DNA of 30,614 nt from Eimeria necatrix (GCF_000499385.1 NW_013655364.1:1-30614), one strand, 5' to 3'; shown: positions 11,460 to 21,149, counted from the first letter of the stretch. The notes: generated by a model not told the origin, from the letters alone. Program-made: numbers and translations.

Positions 11460-11590
11460 CAGCTGCCCAAGTCCAGGCCGGGGCGGGGCTGCCCCCTAGC
11501 AGCAGCCTGATGCTGTCTTCGCAGCAGCCGCCTGCGCCTGCTGCTCTAGCCCAGGGTGAGTTATTCGCTGCTGCAAACCCTAAACCCTAA
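4297..11590 (+). CDS. Dynamin-related GTPase (17 exons)
   Basis: Large GTPase of the dynamin superfamily, which self-assembles on membranes to drive fission. Exons by conserved segments and phase: 4297-4413, 4825-4900, 5068-5175, 5395-5508, 5995-6157, 6478-6530, 6866-7024, 7314-7567, 7811-7936, 8166-8391, 9023-9215, 9506-9735, 10045-10118, 10339-10449, 10686-10782, 11009-11245, 11463-11590; all phases match and give about 821 aa. The start ATG has context cacaATGG. GTPase motifs are intact: G1 GTQSAGKSS (60-68, with the Gly65 codon split by an intron), G2 Thr in VVTRRP, G3 DLPG (165-168), G4 TKVD (236-239), then GYTGVKNRSQ. The middle domain spans roughly 265-529. A Gln-rich linker (531-606) stands where classical dynamins carry the PH domain. 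The GTPase effector domain covers about 607-700. There is no PH or Pro-rich tail, as in apicomplexan Drps. The 3' end is uncertain: reading on from 11555 stops in a telomere-like tract at 11588-11590, but GTGAGT at 11556 is a good donor and the gene could continue. I cannot separate the Toxoplasma DrpA and DrpB types from sequence alone. Confidence 0.9.
4673..4715. repeat. Tandem pair of GTGT-N4-ACAC elements
   Basis: GGTGTACAGACACC (4673-4686) and AGGTGTCCATACACCT (4700-4715) lie 13 bp apart in intron 1 of the dynamin gene. They represent two core classes, ACAG and CCAT, and are the closest spaced copies in the window apart from those at 2502 and 2562. Confidence 0.8.
5174..5185. repeat. GTGTACGTACAC element overlapping a splice donor
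   Basis: The element straddles the exon 3/intron 3 boundary of the dynamin gene. The exon ends CCCGAGT at 5175 and the intron begins GTACGT at 5176, inside the palindrome. This donor gives the only phase that joins VHLPE to the next exon (EHSPEEAF) through a Ser codon. Confidence 0.75.
5667..5907 (+). pseudogene. Dead tandem copy of dynamin exon 5
   Basis: The 241 bp at 5667-5907 repeats the 236 bp at 5908-6143. The exon-derived 149 bp (5759-5907 and 5995-6143) look identical base for base; they encode the G3 region from KNKGIVDSP to DDIEALTR. The first copy cannot be used: CT follows its CTGCAG acceptor, so splicing there shifts the frame to a stop within seven codons. It also lacks the final QMALR codons and the splice donor, being joined directly to the second copy's (CTG)n. 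Only the second copy (exon 5, 5995-6157) fits the protein. It is either a very recent duplication or an assembly error across the CTG run. Confidence 0.85.
6158..6477 (+). other. Probable GC-AG intron with GGGGCCCC-type repeat
   Basis: Dynamin intron 5. The exon ends CTCAG and the intron starts GCAAGT, the classic GC donor; the acceptor is GCTGCAG at 6471-6477. Only this phase joins ALTRQMALR to [12 protein letters not shown] as the family requires. The GT donor four bases downstream (6162) would shift the frame. Inside, 6170-6228 is a tandem GGGGCCCCCA-type repeat about 10-11 bp in period. Confidence 0.7.
6567..6850. repeat. AT-rich patch in dynamin intron 6
   Basis: 6567-6655 is built of overlapping TTAATTAA/AATTAATT words; a second AT-rich part lies at 6750-6840. 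The same word class recurs at 22148-22270 in the lipase maturation factor gene. An imperfect palindromic element, GTGTACAGACAG, is at 6705-6716. Confidence 0.7.
7103..7242. repeat. 70-bp perfect tandem duplication in dynamin intron 7
   Basis: 7103-7172 and 7173-7242 are the same sequence, each starting TGCTGCAGCTGCAGGG and ending TGCTCTTGCCGCT. It lies in the CTG-rich intron between the exons ending GYT and beginning VKNRSQ. Confidence 0.8.
7406..7417. repeat. GTGT-N4-ACAC element inside a coding exon
   Basis: GTGTATGGACAC lies in dynamin exon 8 and encodes part of the SHGVYGHMG segment. The core ATGG is the reverse complement of the CCAT core. Dynamins normally have a conserved region here (after the family's AAERKFF-like stretch), so the element lies in genuine coding sequence. 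Confidence 0.7.
8392..9022. repeat. GGT/GCT minisatellite in dynamin intron 10
   Basis: The intron between the exons ending VMDCL and beginning ERVAQTL is entirely repeat. 8430-8650 alternates GCTGCTGCTG with GGGGTGGTGGTGG in units of about 25-35 bp; 8760-8960 repeats a CTGCTCCAGTTACTG unit. These open long Cys, Val, Gly or Trp frames with no protein meaning. Confidence 0.75.
11260..11300 (+). repeat. Telomere-like tract in dynamin intron 16
   Basis: About five TTTAGGG units start 15 bases after the GTAAGC donor at 11246. The intron continues through CTG-rich sequence to the acceptor at 11461-11462. Confidence 0.9.
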
Positions 11591-12073
11591 ACCCTAAACC
11601 CTAAACCCTAGCTAAAGAACTCGAGATCCTCCGCAGTAATTGGAAGCGAGAGGGCTCAAAAGTAGAGCTTCCCAGCTCTTCACTGTGTTTTGGCCGGTCG
11701 TATCCCTAGTTTAGGGTTTAGGGTTTAGGGTTTAGGGTTTAGGGTTTAGGGTTTAGGGTTTGTTCTCAGACGGAAGAGGCGCACCGAATGCACGCCACCT
11801 CTTCGAACGTCCAGTGATGTTTCAGGTGTGGCTCGATGCGAAGATTGGGGATTTAGGGTTTAGGGTGTAGGGTTTAGGGTTTGGGGTTTAGGGTTTAGGG
11901 TTTGGGGATTAGGGTTTAGGGTTTAGAGCTTACTTGGTGCGTGCGTGTGTGGCCACTCAGACTGCGTCAAACCCTTTGTTCAACGACTAGCTGCGTCTTA
12001 GGCCCAATAACCTCCTGAGAAACGCCTTTCAGGGTTTAGGGTTTAGGGTTTAGGGTTTAGGGTTTAGGGTTTG
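11575..12073. repeat. Telomere-like tract cluster after the dynamin gene
   Basis: AAACCCT units at 11575-11611 are followed by TTTAGGG tracts at 11709-11762, 11849-11930 (degenerate, including TTGGGG and GTGTAGGG variants) and 12031-12073. The first tract contains the read-through stop of the dynamin frame. Spacers of 60-100 bp show no recognisable gene. Confidence 0.9.
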
Positions 12074-12839
12074 GGTTGGTGCAGTTTCTTGCTGGGCCTT
12101 GCAGTGTACGTACGCCTCACGGCCCTCTGCATGCAAAGCCATTCACACTGGAGGGAATCCGCTGCAGCAGCTTTAGCAGCAGCTGCAGCTTTAGCAGCAG
12201 CAACAGCTGCTGCTGCTGGGTTTGCTGCAGCCCCTCGCACTTTGCTGCTGCTGCTGCTGCAGCGGACAACGTGCCGCTGGCCAGCACTGAAGGCCGTGGC
12301 ACAGAAAAGAAGCAGCAAATAATTAGAGTTGAATTGCCTCAGAGAGTTTGTTTAGGCAGCTAAACAGAAATAGCAGCAGCAGCTGCAGCAGCAGTAGTCC
12401 TGCTGCTGCTGTTCCGTTGGCTGCTGCTGCCTCTGCTGCAGCTTCAGCAGGCCGTCCTAGCTAGGAAAGGAGCAGCAGCAGAGTATGCACAGCGCAGCAG
12501 CAACAGCAGCACAGTAGCAGCAGCAGCAGCAGCAATCTATTCTGCGGAAATTTTGCCTGCTGCAGTGTATGGGCAGCTAGGGCTGCTCTTGTGGTGTATC
12601 TACACTTGCGTTTCTTGCTGCAACTGATGCTGCAGCAGCTGCTGCTGCTGCTGCTGCATCAAACCACAAAAGATTGCTGCCGGTGACCCAACGGAACACT
12701 CGGCCGGTCGCTGCGGACTCAGCAGCAGCAGCAGCAGCAGCAGCACAAATAGCAGCTGCGGAGCAGCAGCAGCAGCAGCAGCAACGCGCCGCAGTCTGTG
12801 TCTCACGTTTGCACGGCTGCTGTGCTGCAGGTCCTTCCC
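12074..12839. other. CAG/CTG-rich intergenic DNA, no gene seen
   Basis: This stretch holds CAG/CTG runs, one exact element GTGTATCTACAC at 12594-12605, and imperfect ones at 12104-12115 (GTGTACGTACGC) and 12564-12575. No segment resembles a conserved exon on either strand. Confidence 0.6.
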
Positions 12840-13265
12840 CAGCAGCTAGCCAGCAACCTGCAGCTAGCTGCTGCAGCAGCTAGCCGCTGCAGCTAGCTGA
12901 TGCAGCAGCTAGCTGATGCAGCAGCTAGCCGATGCAGCAGCTAGGCGACGCTGCAGGTAGCCGACGCAGCAGCTAGCCGCTGCAGCAGCTGGCTAGCAGC
13001 TGTAACAGCTTGCTAGCCGCAGCAGCAGCTAGCTAGCCGCTGCAGCAGCTGGCCAGCCGTTGCAGCAGCTAGCTAGCCGCAGCAGCTAGGAGGCTAACCG
13101 GCACAGCTTGTCCCTACGGCTAGCTAGCTAGTTTGGCTAGTCACTGCAGCTAGCTGAGCTAGCCGCTACACCTGTGCTGCAGCTAGCTGAGCGTGCTGCT
13201 GCACTTGTGCTGCAGCTCGAGCTAGCTGCTGCAGCCAGTGCTGCAGCTAGCCAGTGCAGCTAATC
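12840..13265. repeat. GCTAGC/GCAGCAGCTAGC repeat patch
   Basis: The palindromic hexamer GCTAGC and variants (GCTGGC, GCTAAC) alternate with GCAGCAG or CTGCAGC in units of about 15-25 bp. It is the same word class as the arrays in the lipase maturation factor introns at 27231-28210. No coding content is seen. Confidence 0.8.
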
Positions 13266-13326
13266 GCAGGGGCTTTTTCGCCGTAACAGACTCTGTCAGT
13301 GCCGCAGCAGCAACGACAGCGCCTAC

Positions 13327-13360
<34 letters not shown>

Positions 13361-13427
13361 TAGTGTTTCAGAGAAGCTACTGAGCTTTCAAAGCTGCAGC
13401 TGGTTCCCCCCAAAGGTCACTGGGGCC

Positions 13428-13459
13428 CCCCTGTGGGGTGTACGTACACCCCACAGGGG
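13428..13459. repeat. Perfect 32-bp palindrome
   Basis: Each 16-base arm is complementary to the other with no loop: the left arm is CCCCTGTGGGGTGTAC and the right arm its reverse complement. The centre is the GTGTACGTACAC element (13438-13449). This is the longest member of the family here and could extrude as a cruciform. Confidence 0.92.
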
Positions 13460-13645
13460 CACTGTTTTGTTGCCGCGGCCGTGTCGACCCCACACGCGGA
13501 GCAGCAGCAGCAGCAGCAGCTCCCGCCGCTGCTGCTGCTGCTGCTTGCTGCTGCTGCTCGCAGGCTGGAAGGTGTGGGGTCCCGCAGCCAAGGAGCAGCA
13601 GAAGTGACCCTCAGGCGTGTGGGGTGTGAGGCCCTATCTGGGTTC

Positions 13646-13661
13646 GGGTGTACGTACACCC
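13646..13661. repeat. Palindromic element, perfect 16 bp
   Basis: GGGTGTACGTACACCC, a perfect inverted repeat about 190 bp downstream of the 32-bp palindrome. Confidence 0.85.
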
Positions 13662-13789
13662 CGGCTAGCTGCTGCTGCGCCCCACAGCCCAAGAGAGACT
13701 TGTGAACAACTGCGGGATCGGCTGGAGACGATCCCCAGTTGCTGCTGCTGCTGCGAGGCTGGCGAGACGGCCGCGGGGCGGGCTGGAGC

Positions 13790-13832
13790 TAGGGCTTAGG
13801 GTTTAGGGTTTAGGGTTTAGGGTTTAGGGTTT
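13790..13832 (+). repeat. Telomere-like TTTAGGG tract
   Basis: About five TTTAGGG units, the first degenerate (AGGGCTTAGGG). It lies in a stretch between the dynamin and zinc-finger genes with no supported exon on either side. Confidence 0.9.
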
Positions 13833-13934
13833 GGCGTGCTGCGCCCCAAATTAAGCGCGACGCAGGAAATAGGCGGGAGAGAAGCAGCTGGCAGCATTAA
13901 CACACAATCTGGGGGAGAGATAGGGACAGGGACA

Positions 13935-13965
<31 letters not shown>

Positions 13966-14129
13966 GCACCGGCAGCAGCATCAGCCCCTTGTCTCCCTCC
14001 GCAGCAGCAGCACGGCACACCCCGCTGCAGCAGCTAAAGCAGCGCCTGCTGCTCCCTTATGCATTTTTATTTCTTATATTTTTTTGTTTTATGGTTTTAG
14101 GTCTTTTCAGTTTGTGTGTGTCTTCCTAG

Positions 14130-14171
14130 GGCCGCCCGATTCGCCCAACGCAGTGGCAGCAGCAGCCATCG

Positions 14172-14204
<33 letters not shown>

Positions 14205-14873
14205 TGTGTCAGCGTGCGTGCTGCAACTGCAAATACACCTCACTGTCTCCCTGCCTGGCACGAATAGCTCAGCAGCATTTCGGTTCTATTCTGTCTCTTT
14301 CTGTCTCAAATAAGCAGCAGCAGCAGGCGCAGCAGCAGCAGCAGCTAGGTGGTCCATAGGGTTGGCTCCCCCCAGCCCGGCGCCCCCAGCAGCAGCAGCA
14401 GCAGCAGCAACAGCCCCAGCTGCTGCTGCAGGCCCTAGGTAAGTTGCTGCTAGTGTACGAACACCTCGAGCCACGCAGTGCGCGTTAGACACACAAAGCT
14501 TGTCTTTTGCTTCTCCCTTTGTCTTTGGCTGGGCAGCAGCAGCAGCAGCAGCAGCAGCGCCAGTGGCAGTCGCTGCGCGAAGACAAGCTCCCGGCTGCGC
14601 CTGCAGCAGCAGCAGCAGCAGCGGCAGCGGCAGCGGCAGCGGCAGTTTGTTCCTTGTGCCATTTCCCTCAGCAGCACTAAAACAGCAGCAACACACAGCA
14701 GCTGCAGCAGCTGCAGCGCAGCAAGGGGATAAGACTTGTTGCTGCGGTCCCTGCCCCGCCCCCCAGGCCTGCTGCTGCTGCTGCTCTTGCTGCTGCTGCT
14801 GTGCTGCCCCCTTCTGCTAGTTTTCTCGCCTCTTTTGTGTATTTTTTCTTCTGCCGTCCGTCTCCCAGCAGCT

Positions 14874-14909
<36 letters not shown>

Positions 14910-15002
14910 CAATCGACGCAGTTTCTTGTTGTTTCTCCTGCAGGTGTGAAGGCATATGCCATTTGTGGGTCCCTTAGCCACGTCTTCTCGCTGCAAAGTT
15001 AA
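14130..15002 (+). other. Possible orphan exons between dynamin and zinc-finger genes
   Basis: Splice-like signals occur here but no conserved protein segment. A pyrimidine-rich acceptor TCTTCCTAG ends at 14129. A frame WLPPARRPQ...LLLQAL leads to a GTAAGT donor at 14440. An acceptor TCTCCTGCAG ends at 14943, followed in matching phase by GVKAYAICGSLSHVFSLQS and a stop at 15000-15002. These could be a 3' extension of the dynamin gene, a 5' part of the next gene, or chance. A GTGTACGAACAC element lies at 14453-14464. Confidence 0.3.
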
Positions 15003-15083
15003 AAGCAGCAGCCCCATTAGCAGCAGCAGCAGCAGCCCCATTAGCAGCAGCAGCAGCGGCAGCAGCAGCAGCAGCAGGTGAGA

Positions 15084-15208
15084 ATGCCAAAGCCGTCGCT
15101 GCCCCACCTCCCTCTCAAAGACATCCGGCGGGCGCTTCTGCTCCCCTCGCAGCAGCAGCAGCAGCAGCAGCGGCAGCAGCCACAATGCCTGACTGCTGGC
15201 AGTGAGCC

Positions 15209-15241
<33 letters not shown>

Positions 15242-15727
15242 GCAGGACCTCGACGCCATGCAGAGACAGCTTGGAGTAGTTACAGAGGCCGATCTGCTGC
15301 GGGCGCTGAAGCAGCTGGCTGAGTCCCCCGTCTTATTTGCCCCGCAGCAGCAGCAGCAGGAAGAGGCGCAGCAGCAGCAGCAGCTGCTGCTGCTGCAGGA
15401 AGCTGATGTTGCTGGTGGGGGCCCCTCAAGAAACACCCCTGACTATCCTCTGACGTGTCTTTGCCAGACGCAGGGCGTGGGTGGCTCTCGCGGGTGCAGC
15501 CGCTGCAGCAGCAGCAGCAGGCAGCAGCAGCAGCAGCAGCAGGCCGCCTCCAGCCGGACCCTGCACAAGAGAAACCAACACAGGCCGCAGCAGCAAGCGC
15601 CTGAGAAGCAGCAGCTGCAGCAGCAGCAAACGAACAGCCAGCAGCAACTGGCTGCGCCGAGCCGCCGAGTGGGGGGCCTCGGACGCAGCGCTGTGGAACA
15701 GCAGCAGCAGCAGCAACAGCAACAGCA

Positions 15728-15760
<33 letters not shown>

Positions 15761-15875
15761 ATGGATTGACTTCGGAGAGGCTCTCAGCCTGCAGAAGCAG
15801 CTTGACGCTCTTATGCGCAACGCGCTAGAAGGTTTGGGGCCGGCCTCGGGGGAGAGCTCCCCGCAGCAGCAGGAT

Positions 15876-15915
<40 letters not shown>

Positions 15916-16800
15916 TGGGAGGCGGCATCGGCAGCAGCAGATTCAGCCACTACACCTCCGGGGATGTAACCCCCACCAGCAGCAGCGACTGCCGCACTCC
16001 TCAGGGCACGGCTTTCTCCATTGAGTCCCCAGGTGTTGCTGCGCTGCAGCAGCAGCAGCAGCAGCAGCAGCAGCTCGACGGCCTGGGAGATCCAGCAGCA
16101 GGAGCCCTCCAGGGGACAACAGCCGTTGCGGTAAGTGTTGCTGCTGCTGCTGGGACTTTGCTGCTGCTGCTGCTGGGAAGTTTGCTGCTGCTGCCAGGAG
16201 CTGCTGCTGCTGGGAGGTTTGCTGCTGCTGCTGCAAGCTTTGCTGCTGCTGCTGCTGCTGCTGCGCTCGTGCTGCAGCTGGCGCTAAAGGCCCGGGAGCT
16301 GCGCGACGGGCTGCTGGAGGAGCTGCAGCAGCAGGGACTTTCTGCTGAAGCAGCAGCAAATAGAGCAGCAGACATTTTATGTGCTGCTCTCGCTTTGACT
16401 CGACCCAACGCCAAGAATGAAACAGGCAAAAACTTCCTCTCATGGCTACAGGGTGAGCAGCAGCAGCAGCAGCTGCTGCTGCAGCAAGAGCTGCTGCAGC
16501 AGCAGCAGCTGCTGCTGCAGCAAGAGCTGCAGCAGCAGCAGCACTTTGTCGCTTGCGTGCTGTCTCGCGTCTCGGCCGTGTCTCGCGTGGCGCCTTCTGT
16601 CTGCTGCTGGTTTGCCGCTGCTCGCTGCTGCTGCTGCTACTTGCTGCTGCTGCTCGCCGCTGCTGCTTGCTGCTGCTGCTTTCTTGCTGCTGCTGCTGCC
16701 TTGCTGCTGCGCAGCTCGCGTGAGCTGCCGGCTGCTGCGATTCCGCGCACTGCTTACCCGCGTTCCTGAGCCGCAACCGCCGCCGCTGCTCTGCCGCTGC

Positions 16801-16839
<39 letters not shown>

Positions 16840-17393
16840 AGGTGTGGGCGGCCCGAACTTTGCTGCCCCCACAATGTTGGCGCATCCTGACGAGTTTCGA
16901 AACCCCTCATCGTTTTTGAAGATCTATGGCGACCCTATGTGCTGCCTGGAGCAGCAGGCGCAGCGGGGGGGGGGGGCCCCCCGGGGGCCCCCCGGGGGGG
17001 GGGGGGCNNNNNNNNNNNNNNNNNNNNNNNNNNNNNNNNNNNNNNNNNNNNNNNNNNNNNNNNNNNNNNNNNNNNNNNNNNNNNNNNNNNNNNNNNNNNN
17101 NNNNNNNGGGGGGGGCCCCCTGGGGGCCCCCCGGGGAGGGGGGCGCAGCAGCAGCAGCAGCAGCAAACCCCGTGCGCGGCCGCAACGGCAACTGGCTCTG
17201 CAGAAGCTGCAGCAACGTCAACTTCCCCCGCCGCTTCCGCTGCAACAAATGTGGGGCCCCCAGGGGCCCCGAAGGAGACGCAATAGTTGCAGAGTATGCG
17301 AAGCAGGTGTACAGACACCACCTGAGTACGTTCCGGCTGCTGGCGGAGAGCCGGGGGGGGGAGGCGCCGTTGAAGCGGCTGCGGGGCAAGAAG

Positions 17394-17426
<33 letters not shown>

Positions 17427-17867
17427 AGGGCCGTCGCTGCTGCGGTCCTCGGGCTCGCTTCCCTCTCCCGCAGCAGCAGCAGCAGCAACCCCACTCTCCC
17501 CGCCAGGCAGGTGAGGGCCCCCGTGCTGCCGGCCTCCTTGGCTTCCACGGTCTGCGGCCTCACGGGCAGCAGCAGCAGCAGGAACGGCCGCAGCAGCAGC
17601 AGCAGCAGCAGCAGCCCCTGCAACTCCCTCTCCCTCGGCGCCAGCGAGACCAGCCCCCTCAGCTCCAGCCCCTGCAGCAACAACGCAGCTCTGCAGCAGG
17701 CAGCAGGCGCTGCTGCTGCTGCTGCTGCTGCTGCAGCGGACAGCCCCGTGGGCGCGGACGAGGCCGCTGCGCCGCCCGAGGCCGGCGGAGCAGCAGCAGC
17801 AGCAGCAGCTGCTGCTGCTGCTGCTGCCGAGTCCAAACTGCACTTTGCGTCCCATGCTATTCACTGA
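15084..17867 (+). CDS. Poly-Gln protein with RanBP2-type zinc finger (interrupted by gap)
   Basis: Likely exons are 15084-16130 (donor GTAAGT), 16278-16452 (donor GTGAGC), 16842 into the gap, and from the gap to the stop at 17865-17867. Phases match at the two resolved introns. The first exon is dominated by poly-Gln with islands such as MPKPSLPHLPLKDIRRALL, DLDAMQRQLGVVTEADLLRA and ALSLQKQLDALMRNALEGLG. The last has one RanBP2-type finger at 17184-17265, W-x-C-x2-C-x3-N-x6-C-x2-C (GNWLCRSCSNVNFPRRFRC then NKC), a fold known to bind single-stranded RNA or ubiquitin/Ran. A basic segment KRLRGKKK near 17365-17395 could be a nuclear signal. The start is the first in-frame ATG but CAG|GTGAGA just upstream is a good donor, so the true start may be elsewhere. 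CAG|GTGAGG near 17511 is another donor, so the 3' frame may also be wrong. The gap hides the middle. Confidence 0.6.
17008..17107. other. 100-N assembly gap flanked by G/C homopolymers
   Basis: Exactly 100 undetermined bases, the usual placeholder for unknown length. Both sides are runs of G and C (16966-17007 and 17108-17144) of the GGGGCCCC class also found at 6170-6228 and 29208-29285. The gap lies inside the zinc-finger gene, between the exon with DEFRNPSSFLKIYGDP and the finger. Confidence 0.97.
17307..17318. repeat. GTGT-N4-ACAC element inside the zinc-finger exon
   Basis: GTGTACAGACAC encodes VYRH in the segment EYAKQVYRHHLSTF shortly after the finger. Core ACAG. Confidence 0.7.
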
Positions 17868-18126
17868 ACTACAGCACAAGTTGCTGCTGCGGCGCTGCAG
17901 CAGCAATGGCCGCACCGTTGCCGGCAGGTGTACAGACACCGCGTCCCGCTGCAGCGCAGCTCTCCAGCTTCCCCTTCTTTCTAGCAGCAGCAGCAGCGGC
18001 GGTGGCAGCAGCAGCAGCAGCAGCAATTACGGTTTGAAAACGCTGGTTCAAATATGTCTCTCGTCGTCTTCTCGCAAGTGTACAATGTTTGTTCCTCTTG
18101 CGTTGCTGTTCGAGCTGCGGGAGCCC

Positions 18127-18157
<31 letters not shown>

Positions 18158-18504
18158 CAACTTTCAGGTGTCCATACACCGCAACTGGCGGCCGCGCACC
18201 GATTCTTTATTTGCGCCTCTTCCGGCAGCAGACGCAGCAGTTTGCTGCTGTTGAGAAGCAGGTCGACTGGTCCGTGTAGTCTCTGATTTGTACTGGATGG
18301 GTTGGAGTAGGCGCAGCAAGAGCAGCAGCAGCAGCAGCAGCAGCTCCTCCCGCTGCTGCTGCTGCTGCCATTCGCCGTGGTGGATCTGCACAGCAGCAGC
18401 AGCAGACCCCTGCAGCGGCGCTGCTGCTGCTTTCGAAGGTGCCTATGCAAAGAAGGCCAGGTGGGGCCTACTGCGAGTCTCAGGGTGAGACCTTGCTGCA
18501 GCCG

Positions 18505-18537
<33 letters not shown>

Positions 18538-20342
18538 ACGTGCTGCTGCAGCTCGCACATTGTATAGCACTAACAGCCCCAGCTCAGGAGGAGAGAGGGG
18601 GCAGCAACACAAGAGCTACGGCTGCGGGTGTCGCAGCCAATGTGTGTCGTCAGCAGCGTCTCGCCTGCAGCAGCAGCAGCAGCAGCAGTAGTAGCAGCAG
18701 CAGCGTGTGGCTGCTGCTGCAGCAGCAGCACCGGCGACGCCTCGCGTCGCTGCTGCTGCTGCTGCAAAGCTGCAGTAAACTGTCAAGGTGACAGACGCAA
18801 ATGCGAGAACCGAATGAAATTTTAATGCGGCACAAACACGTGGCAGCTGTACGTACACCTGGGCCTCGCTGCCCCACAGCTCACTGCAGCAGCAGCAGCA
18901 GCAGCAGTAGTAGCAGCAGCAGCAGCAGCAGCAGCTGTAGTAGCAGCAGCAGCAGCGAACGCGACACGGAGTAGAGTGGTAGATACGAAGCGCTTTACTC
19001 GCCTCGAGGCTGTGCTGCAGCAAAAAGAGCTACTGCTGCAGTGCAGCGGCCGCTGCTGCTGCAGCCCAGCATTATCAGCTGCTGGCAGCAGCAGCAAATT
19101 CGGATATATTGCTGCTGCCGGAGGCACCAAGCAACGTGCGTAACGCCGGTTGTTCAGCAGCAGCAGCAGCTGCTGCTGCTGCAAAGATGGCTGCTGCTGC
19201 AGTGAACAAGCTTCAAGAGCTACTGGCCACGTACAATGTTGCTGCTGACGCACAGCAGCAGCAACTGCTGCAGCAGCAGCACAGAGTGGAAGCAGCAACA
19301 GGCACTGTGGCTCAAGCCTTACAAGGCAATTGAGCTGAGGAAGGGCCCCACAAATACTCGTGCTGCATTTAGCGAGCTGCGGCTAGCTGTAGCTAGCTGC
19401 AGCATCTCCTCGTTGCAGTTTTTGCCGCAGCACGAAGTGGCTGCAGCAGCAGCTGTAGCAACAGTTACAGCAGCAGCTACAGGAGCAGCAGCAGCAGCAG
19501 CAGCGCCGCAGCTGGCTAGCTGCGAAGGCTTCCCAAAGCTAGCTGCTCGTTAGCTAGCTGCAGCGGCTAGCCGCGCTTGCCTGCAGCAGAGTAGCAGCAG
19601 CGAAGTTAAATGAAGTGGCGAATCTAAACAACCCAAGATGGCATTTGAACAAGTATATACAATTAAATGATTTCTTTTTTTCATTAATAAAACAAAAAAT
19701 ATTAATAAAGAATAAATATTCTTTATTTCGCGACTAAATGCAAACAAACTGCTGCAGAGAGGCGATCTGAGGCTGCGAAGAAGCAAGACACTGCTGCTGC
19801 TGCTGCTGCTGCGGCTGCTGCTGCTGCTGCTATAGGAGAGCAGCACGGAAGGTTGAATGCGTCTCCGTCATATTGATTATAAATATTAAATCAGTTTAAC
19901 TTGATTGCTGTTAAATTAAGAACAAATCGACTAGCGCTGTTAGCTTCGCTGCTAAAGGTGACCTCCTGTCTTGGCGCTGCTGCTGCTGCTGCAGCTGCTG
20001 CTGCTGCTGCCACTAAGGGGAGTTGGATTTTTAATGGCAAATAATCCATAATTTACCAGAAGACAAACAGAGAAAGAGAGCAGCTGGCGCTTCCATGGAG
20101 GTGGTTTGCTGCCACCGACCCTGGGGCCCCACCACGTCGCCGTTGCTGCTTTTCCTGCTACTGCTGCTTCAGCTGCTGCTGCTGCTGCCTCAGCTGCTGC
20201 TGCTGCTGCATGCAGTCCTACGTCTTTGCCCGTTACTTTGCCCTATTAAGATAAGAACGCTCAGCAACTCTTCTCAAGGCAACAGCAGCAGCAGCCGCCT
20301 CGTGTGCGCAGGCGAAAGGACCACCGGCTAAACGCGCAGCGC

Positions 20343-20378
<36 letters not shown>

Positions 20379-20506
20379 GGCGGCGCTGAGGTAGCAGCAG
20401 CTCGGAGGCACTCTCCGGGAAATGCGTCCTGTGGGGCCTCTGGGCTCAGCACTGGCGCGCGGACTAGAAGCAGCTGGGGTGTCCATACACCCCTCTTGAA
20501 CAAGCC

Positions 20507-20547
<41 letters not shown>

Positions 20548-20576
20548 GGCAACAGCAGCTGACAGCAGGCCACGGG
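17868..20576. other. Intergenic DNA, CAG/CTG and AT patches, no supported gene
   Basis: Contains exact palindromic elements at 17928-17939 (core ACAG), 18168-18179 (CCAT) and 20479-20490 (CCAT), and an imperfect one at 18847-18858. CAG runs dominate 18130-19020. A small GCTAGC patch is at 19378-19575 and AT-rich patches at 19610-19740 and 19855-19930. A 48-codon frame from ATG 19188 (MAAAAVNKLQELLATYNVAA...) is open but unrecognised and probably chance. Confidence 0.55.
20476..20493. repeat. GTGT-N4-ACAC element with GGGG/CCCC flanks
   Basis: GGGGTGTCCATACACCCC: 7-bp perfect arms around the CCAT core, about 85 bp upstream of the likely start codon of the lipase maturation factor gene. Confidence 0.8.
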
Positions 20577-20660
20577 ATGCGGCGCCGAGGCAGTGCTGCT
20601 CCCCAGCAGGGGGAGGCCTCTGAGCCTGTCTCGGTCAGCAGCAGCAGAAGGCCAACAAAT

Positions 20661-20699
<39 letters not shown>

Positions 20700-21149
20700 T
20701 ACTGGCTGCCGTCGTGGATGTGTCTGTGCATCTCCTATCTGCTGCTGCTGCTGCATGCATGCAGCAGCTACTTGCTGCTGCAGCGGGGGCCCCCCCACTT
20801 CGCCACGCTGCAGTTGGTGCTGCTGGCAGTCAACGGGGTGTACGTACTCGCCTTCCGCTCTTTGGCCCTCCAGGTCTGCTGCTGCTGCTGCTGCTGCTGC
20901 TGCCGAATATATTGTTGTTGCTGCTGCTGCTGCTGCCGAATATATTGCTGCTGCTGCTGCTGCTGCCGAATATGTTGCTGCTGCTGCTGCTGATTGCGTT
21001 GCTGCTGCTGGTACTGGAGCTGTCTTGTTTCCCTCTGCGCTGTTGCTGCTGCTGCTGCTTAACATGGCTAGATATCTCTGCTGCTGCTGCTGCGTAACAT
21101 GGCCAGATAACTCTGCTGCTGCTGCTGCTGCTGAACATGGCGAGACACG

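Noticed and set aside
4297..11590. Naming the dynamin as DrpA, DrpB or DrpC
   Set aside because: Domain order alone fits more than one apicomplexan paralogue, and I cannot run the alignment needed to decide.
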